A DNA stretch of 64,000 nt from contig LRBF01000279.1 of the NCBI GenBank assembly GCA_001580565.1, positions 124,001 through 188,000 on the forward strand, in the 5' to 3' direction. The notes under the pieces were generated by a model. The model ran no database searches. It saw only the letters and a program-made list of their open reading frames with translations, and was not told where the DNA came from. Made by a program: the position numbers and the translations under genes. Numbering within the stretch: the first letter of the stretch is position 1; every line of letters starts with the position of its first letter. This document shows positions 16,685 to 26,039 of the stretch, piece after piece. Origin of the DNA: Caballeronia megalochromosomata. Its GTDB lineage: Bacteria; Pseudomonadota; Gammaproteobacteria; Burkholderiales; Burkholderiaceae.

Positions 16685-17845
16685 ATGTCCGACCCCATCG
16701 CCTGCATCGAAGATTTCCGCGTCCTGGCGCGGCGACGCATTCCGCGCATGTTCTATGACTACGTCGACTCGGGTTCCTACACGGAATCGACGTATCGGGC
16801 TAACGAGGCCGATCTGCGCGAGATCAGGTTGCGGCAGCGCGTGGGCGTCGATATCGGGTCGAGACATATCAGGACCGTCATGGCGGGTCATGATGTTGCT
16901 ATGCCGGTCGCACTCGCGCCGACCGGGCTCGCCGGAATGATGCGGGGAAATGGCGAAATTCTCGCGGCGCGCGCCGCGCAGCGGTTCGGCGTTCCGTTCA
17001 CGCTCTCGACCATGAGCATCTGCTCGATCGAAGATGTGGCGCGGAGCGTGCCCGGACCGTTCTGGTTCCAGCTCTATGTCATGCGCGACCGCGCTTTCGT
17101 CGAACATTTGATTGATCGTGCTGCAAGTGCTGGTTGTACCGCGCTCGTCGTGACGATGGATCTTCCCGTTGGTGGCCAGCGCCATAAGGATGTCCGAAAC
17201 GGCCTCGCCACGCCACCTCGCATGACGCTGTCCAATGTCCTGAACATGGCGAGCAAGCCCGTCTGGTCGTGGAGCATGGCTCGCGCAAAGCGACGCCATT
17301 TCGGCAATATCGTGGGCCACGTCAAAGGCGTCGGCGATATGACTTCACTCGCTTCGTGGGTCAGGGATCAGTTCGATCCGACCGTGACCTGGGCGGACAT
17401 CGAATGGATACGCACGCTTTGGCACGGCAAGCTCGTCGTCAAAGGGATTCTCGATGCGCGCGATGCGCAACGTGCGGTCGACGCCGGGGCGGACGTGGTC
17501 GTCGTATCGAATCATGGCGGACGCCAGCTCGATGGCGCGCCTTCCTCGATTCAGGCGTTGCCCGCCGTTGTGGATGCGGTCGGCAAACGCACTGAAATAT
17601 GGTTCGACAGCGGCGTGAGATCCGGCCAGGACGTTCTGAAGGCCGTCGCCTTCGGCGCGCGCGGCACGCTGGTGGGGCGCGGATTTCTATACGGACTGGC
17701 GGCCGCGGGTGAGGCGGGCGTGCACAAAAGTCTGGAAATCATTGCGGCGGAACTCGATGCGACCATGGCGCTGTGTGGATGCGCCGATATCACCACAGTC
17801 GGCCGGGAGATTCTCGCGATCCGCGACGCCCATAGCGAAATGTAA
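16685..17845 (+). CDS. FMN-dependent alpha-hydroxy-acid dehydrogenase (LldD/MdlB-like)
   Basis: 386 residues. It oxidises a 2-hydroxy acid (lactate or mandelate type) to the 2-oxo acid. It shows the FMN-binding TIM barrel: FYDYVDSGSYTE near residue 23, the LAPTGLAGMM substrate loop, TMDLPVGGQRHKD and the active-site motif SNHGGRQLDG with catalytic His277. An AAAGGAG ribosome site precedes the ATG. It lies between a LysR regulator and a porin. A mandelate-type product would fit the ThDP (benzoylformate-decarboxylase-like) enzymes elsewhere in the window, but this link is only inferred. Confidence 0.88.
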   Translation: MSDPIACIEDFRVLARRRIPRMFYDYVDSGSYTESTYRANEADLREIRLRQRVGVDIGSRHIRTVMAGHDVAMPVALAPTGLAGMMRGNGEILAARAAQRFGVPFTLSTMSICSIEDVARSVPGPFWFQLYVMRDRAFVEHLIDRAASAGCTALVVTMDLPVGGQRHKDVRNGLATPPRMTLSNVLNMASKPVWSWSMARAKRRHFGNIVGHVKGVGDMTSLASWVRDQFDPTVTWADIEWIRTLWHGKLVVKGILDARDAQRAVDAGADVVVVSNHGGRQLDGAPSSIQALPAVVDAVGKRTEIWFDSGVRSGQDVLKAVAFGARGTLVGRGFLYGLAAAGEAGVHKSLEIIAAELDATMALCGCADITTVGREILAIRDAHSEM

Positions 17846-18107
17846 GTTTTCTGGCAGTCTGCGTGAAGTTTTCCGGGCAAGCTCTGGTAGTGCTCACAAC
17901 GTCCAAACAGAAAGGCATGGCATGCCCCGAGGCTGATCGCAACGATTAATCTCACGCGTGATGGAACCGTATTGCAGCGGACAACTGCAAGAAACGTCCC
18001 GCAAGAAGCCTCCGATATCTCAGGCCGCCACTGCATAAAAGAGCGCGGTTCTATATGGTTTGAATAATTCGTAGTACGACATAAAAGTGAAATATGGAGC
18101 TTTTCAC

Positions 18108-19289
18108 ATGAAGAAGGTAAGGAGATCGTTCGGCAAGGCCGTTTCGAAATGCGCTAACCGGTTGGAGAGAAAGAGCCGCTATACGGCGGCTCTGCTGACT
18201 GGCGTTGTGTCGACCGCAACGCTTTATTCCGTCCCGGCGGCGGCACAGTCGTCAGTGACGCTTTACGGACTAGTCGATGCCGGCATCCGCTATACGACGC
18301 ACGCAAATACGGCAGGCGATTCGCAGTATCAGGTTGGAAGCGGCGCGAGTGAGAGCCACTTTGGGATCACGGGCGCGGAAGACATCGGGGCAGGCACGAA
18401 GGTCGTGTTCACCCTGGAGGATCGCTTTTTCCCCAACACGGGGCAGACCGACCCCGCGTATCCGTTCTTCAACACGGCTCTCGTCGGCCTGCAGTCGAAC
18501 AGCTACGGCAGACTGGCGATCGGTCGCCAGCTCAATCCACTGGCGGACGCCGTGCTCAGCGCCTTCGTGACGAACCGCTGGCTTCCGACGTTTTATAGGT
18601 TCCGGCCGGAAGTGACGATGGCGCAGGGCGTATGGGCGAGCAACATGGTCAAGTACTCGGCACGATGGCAGTATCTTCGGGCGGAAGTCTCCTATGCATT
18701 CGGCGGAATGGCAGGCCAGTTTGGCGCGGGGAGCCAGATCGGCGCGTCGGTGCTGTATCTGCCCCCTGCGCCGCTGACCTTCGGTGCCGCGTACCTCGAT
18801 TCGCGCGACGCAGTGAACACCTCCGCGCACCTCAAGTCATGGACCGTTGGCGGCTCGTACACGTTCGACGCCACGACCGTGACCGCCGGCTGGGCCGTCA
18901 ACCGGCAGGACGCCGGATTCGTCGGCAATTTCCCCAACGGTCCGTTTTCGGCCCCCGCGTTGACGGCGCTGAAATTCAACACGTTCAATTCACGGCAGAT
19001 GTATTTCGGAGGCGTGACGCAACAGATCGGCGTGGCGACTCACCTTTCCGCGAACGTGTGGCGCACGATTCAGAGCGGAAAAACCCAGCCCGCGGACGGC
19101 AACGCGACGCAGTTCCAGGTGCTCGCGGACTATAACTGGTCGAAGCGCACGGATACCTATCTGGAAGTCGACTACTCGCTGTATCGGGGTGGGCTGATTG
19201 GCGCGCAGTTGCAGGGCATCAACGCGGCGAGCTCGGCTTATGGCTCAACGCAGCTCGGGGTCATGGCCGGCGTTCGGCACTTGTTCTAG
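18108..19289 (+). CDS. Outer-membrane porin (Gram-negative trimeric type)
   Basis: 393 residues with a long signal region ending near VPAAAQSSVTLYGLVDAGI, the standard start of Burkholderia porins. The body has alternating beta strands, and the last residue is Phe (GVRHLF), the outer-membrane assembly signal. The ATG at 18108 was chosen over an upstream GTG at 18087 because TGGAG precedes it. The signal peptide has an unusually long charged N-region of about 25 residues. It follows the hydroxy-acid dehydrogenase and converges with the Crp/Fnr gene. Confidence 0.92.
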   Translation: MKKVRRSFGKAVSKCANRLERKSRYTAALLTGVVSTATLYSVPAAAQSSVTLYGLVDAGIRYTTHANTAGDSQYQVGSGASESHFGITGAEDIGAGTKVVFTLEDRFFPNTGQTDPAYPFFNTALVGLQSNSYGRLAIGRQLNPLADAVLSAFVTNRWLPTFYRFRPEVTMAQGVWASNMVKYSARWQYLRAEVSYAFGGMAGQFGAGSQIGASVLYLPPAPLTFGAAYLDSRDAVNTSAHLKSWTVGGSYTFDATTVTAGWAVNRQDAGFVGNFPNGPFSAPALTALKFNTFNSRQMYFGGVTQQIGVATHLSANVWRTIQSGKTQPADGNATQFQVLADYNWSKRTDTYLEVDYSLYRGGLIGAQLQGINAASSAYGSTQLGVMAGVRHLF

Positions 19290-19306
19290 GCCGGATCCAC
19301 GGGTAG

Positions 19307-19999
19307 TCACGAATAGTCCTGAAAGGCCGAAATCAGGTCTTTCGAACGGATCTCGATCCGGCCATAGCGAAGAGCGATTGCGCCCGTTTCGGCCATCGCT
19401 TTGAGTTCCAGAGAAAGCGTCTGGCGCGTGATGCCCAGCATCATGGCCAGCGTGTCCTGCGAGAGGCTCACGTGCTGGCGGCACTGCGACGACAGGGTGA
19501 CATCGCCTGAAGCGAGCAGGAGCAGACGCCTCGCGATGCGCGCGCGGGTCGAATGCAGCGTGGCGTCCTCCACCATCCGATACAGCCAGTTCATGTGCAT
19601 CGACTGCAGTTCCGCGATGGCACGGACGAACGTGGTGTCCAGCATCAGTTCCTCGAAGGCCGCTGGCCCGACTACGAAGAGAGAAGAGCGGTCGAGTGCC
19701 GCGACATCGCGGAGGCGACGCTGTCCGCTCGCTAGCGAGGTCTGTCCAAACCAGTTGCCGGCTTCGATAACGGCGAGGATCGCTTCCTTGCCGTCCTCGC
19801 GAAGCGTGGAGGCTTTGAGCCGCCCGCACTTGACACCATAAAAGCCGTTCGGCACGTCACCGCGGCGGAACAGATATTCGCCGGGTTGTAGCGTGATCGT
19901 CTCGCATTTGCGAATCAGGCTCTCCCGTCCTTCGGCGGACAAGACGCTGAACCACGGGTTTGTCCGCATTTCTTCGGACGTTTCGGTCATCAAAGCCAT
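19307..19999 (-). CDS. Crp/Fnr-family transcriptional regulator
   Basis: 230 residues from the ATG at 19999. It has an N-terminal cyclic-nucleotide-binding-like beta roll (LQPGEYLFRRGDVPNGFYGVKCGRL, then GNWFGQTSLA) and a C-terminal Crp-type helix-turn-helix (LSQDTLAMMLGITRQTLSLELKAM). There are no Cys clusters of the FNR iron-sulfur type. It lies 102 bp beyond the acetoacetate-decarboxylase-like gene on the same strand, so it may be the last gene of that operon. The ligand is unknown. Confidence 0.88.
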   Translation of the reverse strand: MALMTETSEEMRTNPWFSVLSAEGRESLIRKCETITLQPGEYLFRRGDVPNGFYGVKCGRLKASTLREDGKEAILAVIEAGNWFGQTSLASGQRRLRDVAALDRSSLFVVGPAAFEELMLDTTFVRAIAELQSMHMNWLYRMVEDATLHSTRARIARRLLLLASGDVTLSSQCRQHVSLSQDTLAMMLGITRQTLSLELKAMAETGAIALRYGRIEIRSKDLISAFQDYS

Positions 20000-20101
20000 G
20001 TGAAACGGGCCAGGTAGGTGGGAAATGCCGAAGCACAGATGAAAGCGCGCTACCACTGGCAGGTGGGAGCGCGCCGCGGCCCTCGGTCTTATGTGTCTTG
20101 C

Positions 20102-20908
20102 TTAATTCGTGTTGTCGACCAGAGTCTTGAGATCCGTCACGCTGTAGGCCATCGAGCCGCGGAATCCGGCGCCCGTGCGGACGGGCTTGAGATCCGAAAT
20201 CTCTTCGCCTTCCGCGAACGGGAACGAGAGTTCGCCCTGGCCAGTCCACACGTCGGCGATCTGCGCGTTATCCATGATCGACAGCACGAGCTCGTTCACG
20301 GCCGGCTTGTCATGCTGGCCCGCGGCGAGCCGCGGGAAATAGCGCAAATTAACGACCGGGCGGCCTGCGATGCCGAGCTTCGACACGTCCTCGACTGCAG
20401 AATCCAGCGTGACTTCGGCGCGAGCGAGACGTTGTCCGGCGGCGGAAGCCGTCGCGCAGAAGCGGGTGCCCGCAGCGACTGGCGCAGCAGCCGGGCTGAG
20501 TGCCGCGAACGAGCGCGTCTGATGCACCTGGCCGTAGCGTTTAGGGAAGCCCTGAATCAGGCCTCGCATCATCGCGGAGTCGTTGTCCACAAAGATGTAT
20601 GGGCAATACGAAACCGGTTTGCCTTCGTACAGCGCGTCGACGAGAACGAAGAACTCGCGGTACTGATAGCGCGCCGGATCGAGCATCTCGTCATTGTCTG
20701 CCGTGAACTGCCAGTCGATGAAGAGCGCCGTCGCGTGGCCGGGCGACGCCGGATCGGGGCTCAGGCCTTTGGGCAAAACGGCCGCGGCGGCAGCGGGATC
20801 GGCCCAGAATTCGACGAGAATGAAGTCACCGGCATAGTGCCAGGGCGGCGGCGGCGCGATACTCGAAAGGCCGCGGGGCGAGAGAGGTACGGCGAACTGC
20901 TTCAGCAT
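20102..20908 (-). CDS. Acetoacetate decarboxylase-superfamily protein
   Basis: 268 residues. The fold signature includes YREFFVLVDALYEGKPVSYCPYIFVDNDSAM and the QGFPKRYG motif, whose Lys123 matches the Schiff-base Lys of acetoacetate decarboxylase. Superfamily members decarboxylate beta-keto acids or act as aldolase-dehydratases. It is in a leftward operon with a tautomerase, an aldehyde dehydrogenase and a ThDP enzyme, so the true substrate may be a pathway keto acid rather than acetoacetate. Confidence 0.82.
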   Translation of the reverse strand: MLKQFAVPLSPRGLSSIAPPPPWHYAGDFILVEFWADPAAAAAVLPKGLSPDPASPGHATALFIDWQFTADNDEMLDPARYQYREFFVLVDALYEGKPVSYCPYIFVDNDSAMMRGLIQGFPKRYGQVHQTRSFAALSPAAAPVAAGTRFCATASAAGQRLARAEVTLDSAVEDVSKLGIAGRPVVNLRYFPRLAAGQHDKPAVNELVLSIMDNAQIADVWTGQGELSFPFAEGEEISDLKPVRTGAGFRGSMAYSVTDLKTLVDNTN

Positions 20909-21001
20909 GACAACTCCAGATTGAAAAGAACGACGAAATGGGTGACGGCGTGATCGGCTGCTCTTGCGGCCTGAGTGGTGTCCGTCAGGTAGTGCCCGTG
21001 A

Positions 21002-21406
21002 TCACTGCGCATCCGTGGCGGGAATAGCCGCGTTGCGACCGGCCAGCCCATTGCCGGGCGACCAGTTTTCGCCGGCGACCTCGATGATGTTGATGAAGAC
21101 ATCGGCTGGATCGATGCCGGTGCTGGCTTGCAGCCGCTTGACGAGGTGTTCGTAGAAGCGCTTCTTGTCGTCGGCGGTGCGGCCGGCCGTCAGCGTGATC
21201 TGGATCAGCAGGAGATCCGGGCTGCGCGTGAACGGGAAGGTCATGTTCGCGAGGAAGTTGGCCTCTTCATGTTCGGTGATCGTCATGAAGAACGCTTCCG
21301 GGTGAACGCCCAACGCGTCGCGCAGGGACTCGTGAATAGTCTGCAGGACAGCGGTGCGGTAGTGCGCCGGCTTGCCCGTGCGCATCGAGACATGTGTCAT
21401 CGGCAT
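21002..21406 (-). CDS. Tautomerase-family protein (Tautomerase_2 type)
   Basis: 134 residues starting MPMTHVSMRTG, so Pro-1 is available as the catalytic base. The pattern AVLQTIHESLRDALGVHPEAFFMTITEHE and the repeat LLLIQITLTAGRTADDKKRFYEHLVKRL fit the fused two-unit tautomerases. It sits between the aldehyde dehydrogenase and acetoacetate-decarboxylase-like genes. It is a different subgroup from the tautomerase at 664 (low visible similarity). Confidence 0.82.
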   Translation of the reverse strand: MPMTHVSMRTGKPAHYRTAVLQTIHESLRDALGVHPEAFFMTITEHEEANFLANMTFPFTRSPDLLLIQITLTAGRTADDKKRFYEHLVKRLQASTGIDPADVFINIIEVAGENWSPGNGLAGRNAAIPATDAQ

Positions 21407-21467
21407 AAGAAACTCCGTTCGGCTATTGCTGTTTCGATCGTGGCTATCGCGCCGACCCCGTGACGCA

Positions 21468-22907
21468 TCAGGCGTCGATCAGGCCGTGAACGGCGGATTC
21501 GGAGCCAGGCAGGTAGGGCGCCCGCATCAGGAGATTCGATTCGCCGCCTGCACTCTGGAATACGACCGGCTTCGCATGGCTGAACGTCCGGTATCCGTAC
21601 TCGCCGTGATAGTGGCCCATGCCGGATGCCCCCACGCCGCCGAACGGCAAAGTGTCGAAGAACACGTGCGTCATCGCATCGTTGACGACAAGGGCGCCCG
21701 AGGTGGTGCGGCGGGCTACCTGCTCGTGCTCGTCAGCATCGTCGCCGAAGTAGTAGAGCGCGAGCGGGCGCGGGCGAGCGTTGATATACGCAAGCGCATC
21801 GTCGAACGCTTCGTAGGTCACGACTGGCAGCACCGGACCGAAGATTTCCTCCTGCATCACACGCATGGCGTCGGTGGTGTCGCAAATGATGGTGGGCGCC
21901 ATCTTGCGCGCGGATGGATCGGAGAGATCTTCGCCAGCAGGGGCAAGACTCACGACGCTGGCGCCTTTCTGGCGGGCATCGTCGACCAGCGACAACTGGC
22001 GCTCGAAGCCACGCAAATTGATCATCGCGGTGTAGTCGGCATTTCCGCGTATGGTCGGATACATCCGCGCGACCGCCGCCTCCGCGTGCTCCACGAACTC
22101 GTCGACGCGGTCCGCGTGGATCAGGACGTAGTCGGGCGACAGACAGATTTGGCCAGCGTTGAAGGTCTTCACGGTCAGAACTCGCTCTGCCGCGCGTTGC
22201 AGGTCCGCGTCCTTGCCGATGAGCACCGGCGACTTGCCGCCCAGTTCGAGCGTGACGGGCACGAGGTTCTCCGATGCTGCGCGCATGACGTGATGCGCCA
22301 CCTGCGTGCTGCCCGTGAACACGAGATGATCGAACGGCTGCGCGCTGAACGCGGCGCCCGTTTCTGCGCCGCCGAGCACGGTCGTCAACTCTTTGCTGTC
22401 GAAGTAGCGGGCGATCAACTCGGCCAGCAGTTCAGATGTGGCGGGCGTGAGCTCCGATGGCTTGATCATGGCGCGGTTGCCCGCGGCGAAGGCGCCGCCG
22501 AGCGGCCCGAACGCCAGCACGATAGGGAAATTCCACGGACTGATGATTCCTACGACGCCGAGCGGCTGATAGTCGACCCGTGTCTTGACGCCGGGAAATG
22601 GCTCGACGGTCGCGGGCCGCGCCATCCACGTTTCGAGGTGTTCGCGATTGAAGCGCAGACCCTCGACCGAGGCCAAGATATCGGCGAGCAAGGTCTGCTG
22701 TGTACCACGACAGCTGTAGTCCGCGTTGATCGCGCCGACGAGTGCGCTTTTGTTCGAGCGCAGCAGATCGATTGCGCGATCGATACGGTCGCGACGGACC
22801 GCGGCGGAAGGGGTGCCGTCCCTGAGCTGTGCCTGCTGCATCGCGTCGAGTTGTGCGCGGATCTGTGCGACGGTCGGTTCGACGGGCAGTTGAAAATTAT
22901 TCGTCAT
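21468..22907 (-). CDS. Aldehyde dehydrogenase, coniferyl-aldehyde-dehydrogenase-like
   Basis: 479 residues. NAD(P)-dependent oxidation of an aldehyde to the acid. Key features are PWNFP near 125, the cofactor motif FTGSTQVA near 198, general base Glu221 in LELGGKSP and the catalytic Cys255 in NAGQICLSPDYV. The NAGQICLSPDYVL variant and the short N-terminus resemble the coniferyl aldehyde dehydrogenase (CalB) branch. The gene follows the ThDP enzyme by 53 bp, so it could oxidise the aldehyde released by that decarboxylase. Confidence 0.9.
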   Translation of the reverse strand: MTNNFQLPVEPTVAQIRAQLDAMQQAQLRDGTPSAAVRRDRIDRAIDLLRSNKSALVGAINADYSCRGTQQTLLADILASVEGLRFNREHLETWMARPATVEPFPGVKTRVDYQPLGVVGIISPWNFPIVLAFGPLGGAFAAGNRAMIKPSELTPATSELLAELIARYFDSKELTTVLGGAETGAAFSAQPFDHLVFTGSTQVAHHVMRAASENLVPVTLELGGKSPVLIGKDADLQRAAERVLTVKTFNAGQICLSPDYVLIHADRVDEFVEHAEAAVARMYPTIRGNADYTAMINLRGFERQLSLVDDARQKGASVVSLAPAGEDLSDPSARKMAPTIICDTTDAMRVMQEEIFGPVLPVVTYEAFDDALAYINARPRPLALYYFGDDADEHEQVARRTTSGALVVNDAMTHVFFDTLPFGGVGASGMGHYHGEYGYRTFSHAKPVVFQSAGGESNLLMRAPYLPGSESAVHGLIDA

Positions 22908-22960
22908 GCTAAATACCTTTGATTATTGAATGGCTTGATGATTCCGCGGATTACATTCGC

Positions 22961-24498
22961 TCAGATGACGGCCTCGATCAGCATCGGGCCCCGACGCTTC
23001 ATCGCGTGCGCAAATGCGGCGTCGAAATCGCTGGCCGATTCGGTACGAACGGCTTCCACGCCCATGCCCTTGGCAAGGGCGACCCAGTCAAGCGACGGAT
23101 TCTCGAGGTCGAACATGGATGCCGCATGCGCGCCATCCGTGCGGGCGCCCACGCGCTTGAGTTCGTTGGCGAGGATCCTGTAGCCGCGGTTCGCGTAGAT
23201 GACGGTGACCACGTCGATGTTTTCCCGCGCCTGCGTCCAGAGAGACTGGAGCGTGTACATGGCGCTGCCGTCGCCCTGAAGGTTGACGACCTTGCGGTCG
23301 GGGCAGGCGATTCCGGCGCCGATGGAAACGGGCATCATGCAGCCGATCGCGCCGCCCGTCAGCGTCAGGAGATCGTGCGGCGCGGCGGACTCGGTGAGAC
23401 CCGAGTACGCCATCGCAAGCGATGCTTCTTCGGTGATGATGGCGTGATCGGGCAAGTGCTTCGCGACACTGCGCATGATCGACTGCGCATCGAGCGTGCC
23501 GTTCGGCGAGAAGTCTTCTGCCGCTGGAACGCTGGTCCGGGTGATGGCGTGCTGGGCATCGAGTGCGTCGACAAGGGACTCGAGTGCTGCCGTGCCGTCT
23601 TCATGCGGATGGGAGAGCACCGCGATGCGGCATCCTTCAGGCGTGAGCCAGCTCGGCTTGTCCGGGTAGGCGAAGAAGCTGACCGGCGCTTGCGCGCCGA
23701 CGAGCACGAGCAGTTCAGTGCCTGCGAGGAACTCGACGGCTTGTTCCGCGAAATACGGCAGGCGTTCGATGGTCACGCGTCCCGCGCCACGCTCGATGCG
23801 AACGTGTCGCACAGAAGCCGCGCGCCGGTCTTTGCGGCGATCTTGCCGGCGGCGCGGAGGCCCCCGTCCTGCAATGCCTTGCCGCGGAGCAAAAAGGCGG
23901 TCCGCACGCCGCTCCGCGCGAGGGCGGCGATGCGTTCGATGGTGTCATCGCTCACGAGCGCGGGTGCCGGGGCCGGCAGCGGCGACGCCACGCCGTCGGC
24001 CTGCGACCAGGCGGTATCGGCGGGCAGGATCAGCGTCGCGATCTGCCCCGCGCCTGTCAGGGAAGCCTGAACGGCGCGGGCGGCGTCGGCGCCGACTGTC
24101 AGCGAGCTGCCCGACGAATGAATCCAGTCCGACACCGGGCGCGCGAAGCCCTTGATGTCCGAGGTGAGCGGCGCTTCATAGCGCGCATGAGTGGAAGCAT
24201 GATCGCCGACGATATTGACGACCGGGCTCGATGCGCGGCGGGCGTTGTGAAGATTGGCGAGCCCGTTCGCAAGGCCTGGGCCGAGATGCAGCAGCGTGCA
24301 GGCCGGCTTGCCCGCCATTCTTCCATAGCCGTCGGCCGCCCCGGTCACGACGCCTTCAAAAAGGCCGAGAATGGGGCGCATGCCGTCGACCGAATCCAGC
24401 GCTGCCACGAAATGCATTTCAGATGTGCCCGGATTTCCGAAGCAAACATCCACACCACTCGCCGTCAGCGAACGCAACAGACTTTCAGCACCGTTCAT
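22961..24498 (-). pseudogene. ThDP-dependent enzyme (acetolactate synthase/benzoylformate decarboxylase-like), frameshifted
   Basis: The frame from the ATG at 24498 encodes the N-terminal ThDP Pyr domain (FGNPGTSEMHF, catalytic Glu in LFEGVVTGAADGYGR) and the middle domain, then stops at about 23773. A second frame restarts within the overlap (about 23773-23812) and encodes the C-terminal PP domain with the ThDP motif GDGSAMYTLQS. Together they match, end to end, the intact 513-residue paralog at 46434-47975. The whole span is one base short of a multiple of three, so a single 1-base deletion (or 2-base insertion) near 23800 breaks the gene. If it is a sequencing error, the gene is normal. 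Confidence 0.85.
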
Positions 24499-24644
24499 TT
24501 TTGCCTCACCTCGAAATCGAACCAATCAACTGATCTTTGCTCCGGGCGATCCCGGAACTCAGACTCAAATAACGACGTACGGGCTGATCCTAGCCATGTT
24601 GCACTCGTGCGAAAATACAGCCGGATTCGAAAAATTGTTACGTC

Positions 24645-25631
24645 ATGCGCAAAAATCTCGACTATGGACTGCTCCACGCGATGACCGCGTTCGTGCGGGT
24701 TGTCGATGCCGGCAGCTTCACCGCGGCCGCTGAACAGATGGAGCTGACGACGGCGCAGGTTTCGAGGCTGGTTTCCGAACTGGAGAATCGTCTGCAAGCC
24801 AAGTTGCTGCAGCGGACGACGCGGCGCATGTCGGTGACGAGTGCAGGCGAGCGCTATGCAAACCAGTGTCGGACAATCCTTGAACTGGTAGCAGAAGCAG
24901 AAGGCGAGGTAAGTGGCGCACGAATTCAGCCGAGCGGTCGATTGCGGTTGCTGTGCATGGCGAGTTTCGGCGATCGCTACGTGGTGCCGGTCGTCGCCAA
25001 GTACTGTGCGATGTATCCGGCGGTGGCCGTCGAGTACAGCGCCTCGCAATACGTGCCGGATTTGCTGGCGGAAGGGGTTGATGTGAGCGTCTATCTCACG
25101 CAGAGCCTGCCGGACTCGAGCATCGTTGCGCAGCGGCTGGGCGCGATTCACGGCGTGCTGTGCGCCGCACCGGAGTACCTCAGGCGGCATGGCTCGCCGA
25201 AGACCATACCCGACGTGGCTGGCCACGTTTGCCTGCGCCTCGTCAATTCTTCGACGACGCCTCAGTGGGAGATGAGCGACGGAAAGAACACGCTTTCGAT
25301 TCAGCCTGTGGGTCCGCTCGTCGGCGATCATCCCGAGGCGGTCGTGCATGCGGCCTGCTGCGGATTGGGCATTGCGCTGCTGCCGGGGTTCGCAGTGCTG
25401 GACAAGATACGCAGCGGCGAACTCGTGCACGTCCTGCCGCAGTGGCGATCACCCGATGTGGGCGTCTATGTCCTGATGCCTTCGAGGAAGTTTCTCGAAG
25501 CAAAAACGCGTGCGTGGATCGAGTTGTTGAAGGCAGAATTGCCGCCGGCACTCGAACGCGATGCAGTTCCGTTCAATCGGGACGAGAAGTCGAAAACGCG
25601 ACGGGCACGTGCGGTGGGCGCTTCGGGTTGA
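24645..25631 (+). CDS. LysR-family regulator
   Basis: 328 residues. The N-terminal helix-turn-helix (AFVRVVDAGSFTAAAEQMELTTAQVSRLVSELENRL) and the sensor domain (SGRLRLLCMASFG; VDVSVYLTQSLPDSSIVAQRLG) are typical of the DsdC/CrgA-like LysR branch. It is divergent from the ThDP/aldehyde dehydrogenase operon with a 146-bp gap, the standard layout for a LysR and its target. A basic C-terminal tail (DEKSKTRRARAVG) extends past the domain. Confidence 0.9.
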   Translation: MRKNLDYGLLHAMTAFVRVVDAGSFTAAAEQMELTTAQVSRLVSELENRLQAKLLQRTTRRMSVTSAGERYANQCRTILELVAEAEGEVSGARIQPSGRLRLLCMASFGDRYVVPVVAKYCAMYPAVAVEYSASQYVPDLLAEGVDVSVYLTQSLPDSSIVAQRLGAIHGVLCAAPEYLRRHGSPKTIPDVAGHVCLRLVNSSTTPQWEMSDGKNTLSIQPVGPLVGDHPEAVVHAACCGLGIALLPGFAVLDKIRSGELVHVLPQWRSPDVGVYVLMPSRKFLEAKTRAWIELLKAELPPALERDAVPFNRDEKSKTRRARAVGASG

Positions 25632-25828
25632 GTGCATGTGTTGAATGAGGTTGAAGCGTTTGGGTTTGCGCATGCTCATCGTGATCGCCTCGATCTCGCT
25701 CATAGCCGGCCCTCGCGGGTTGCGAAAACGAGATCACCTTGACCTCGAAACGCCTCAGTTCACCCAGACACGAACGCCGCGCTCGCGGCTGATAGACTTT
25801 GGGCGGGCGCTGCGAAGCGCGCCGGCCC

Positions 25829-25954
25829 GTGATCGCCGAGCAGGTCGCGCTGCTTACGCTCAACGGTCCGATGCTCAGTCAGGAGATCGCGCTGACGAAA
25901 GCGCTCGGCGGCGGATATCGCGCGGATCCGCCGGTCGAGTTGCAGCCGCGTTGA
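25829..25954 (+). pseudogene. Outer-membrane efflux protein (NodT/OMF type), C-terminal fragment
   Basis: The frame reads VIAEQVALLTLNGPMLSQEI, then ALTKALGGGYRADPP and a stop. The QEIALTKALGGGY ending is characteristic of the last helix of RND-type outer-membrane factors. Only about 41 codons remain of about 480; upstream the frame loses homology. The rest of 25632-26039 holds nothing recognised. Confidence 0.6.
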
Positions 25955-26039
25955 ACGAGGACGACTCGCTCGACCGCTAAGAGGCCGATGATCTCTGAAC
26001 CAGACGCGGCGAAAGACCTCACCACCAGACTAGAGGCGA

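Noticed and set aside
21372-22922. Rightward 516-codon frame opposite the aldehyde dehydrogenase
   Set aside because: The opposite strand encodes a full aldehyde dehydrogenase with its catalytic residues; this frame has no recognisable domain.
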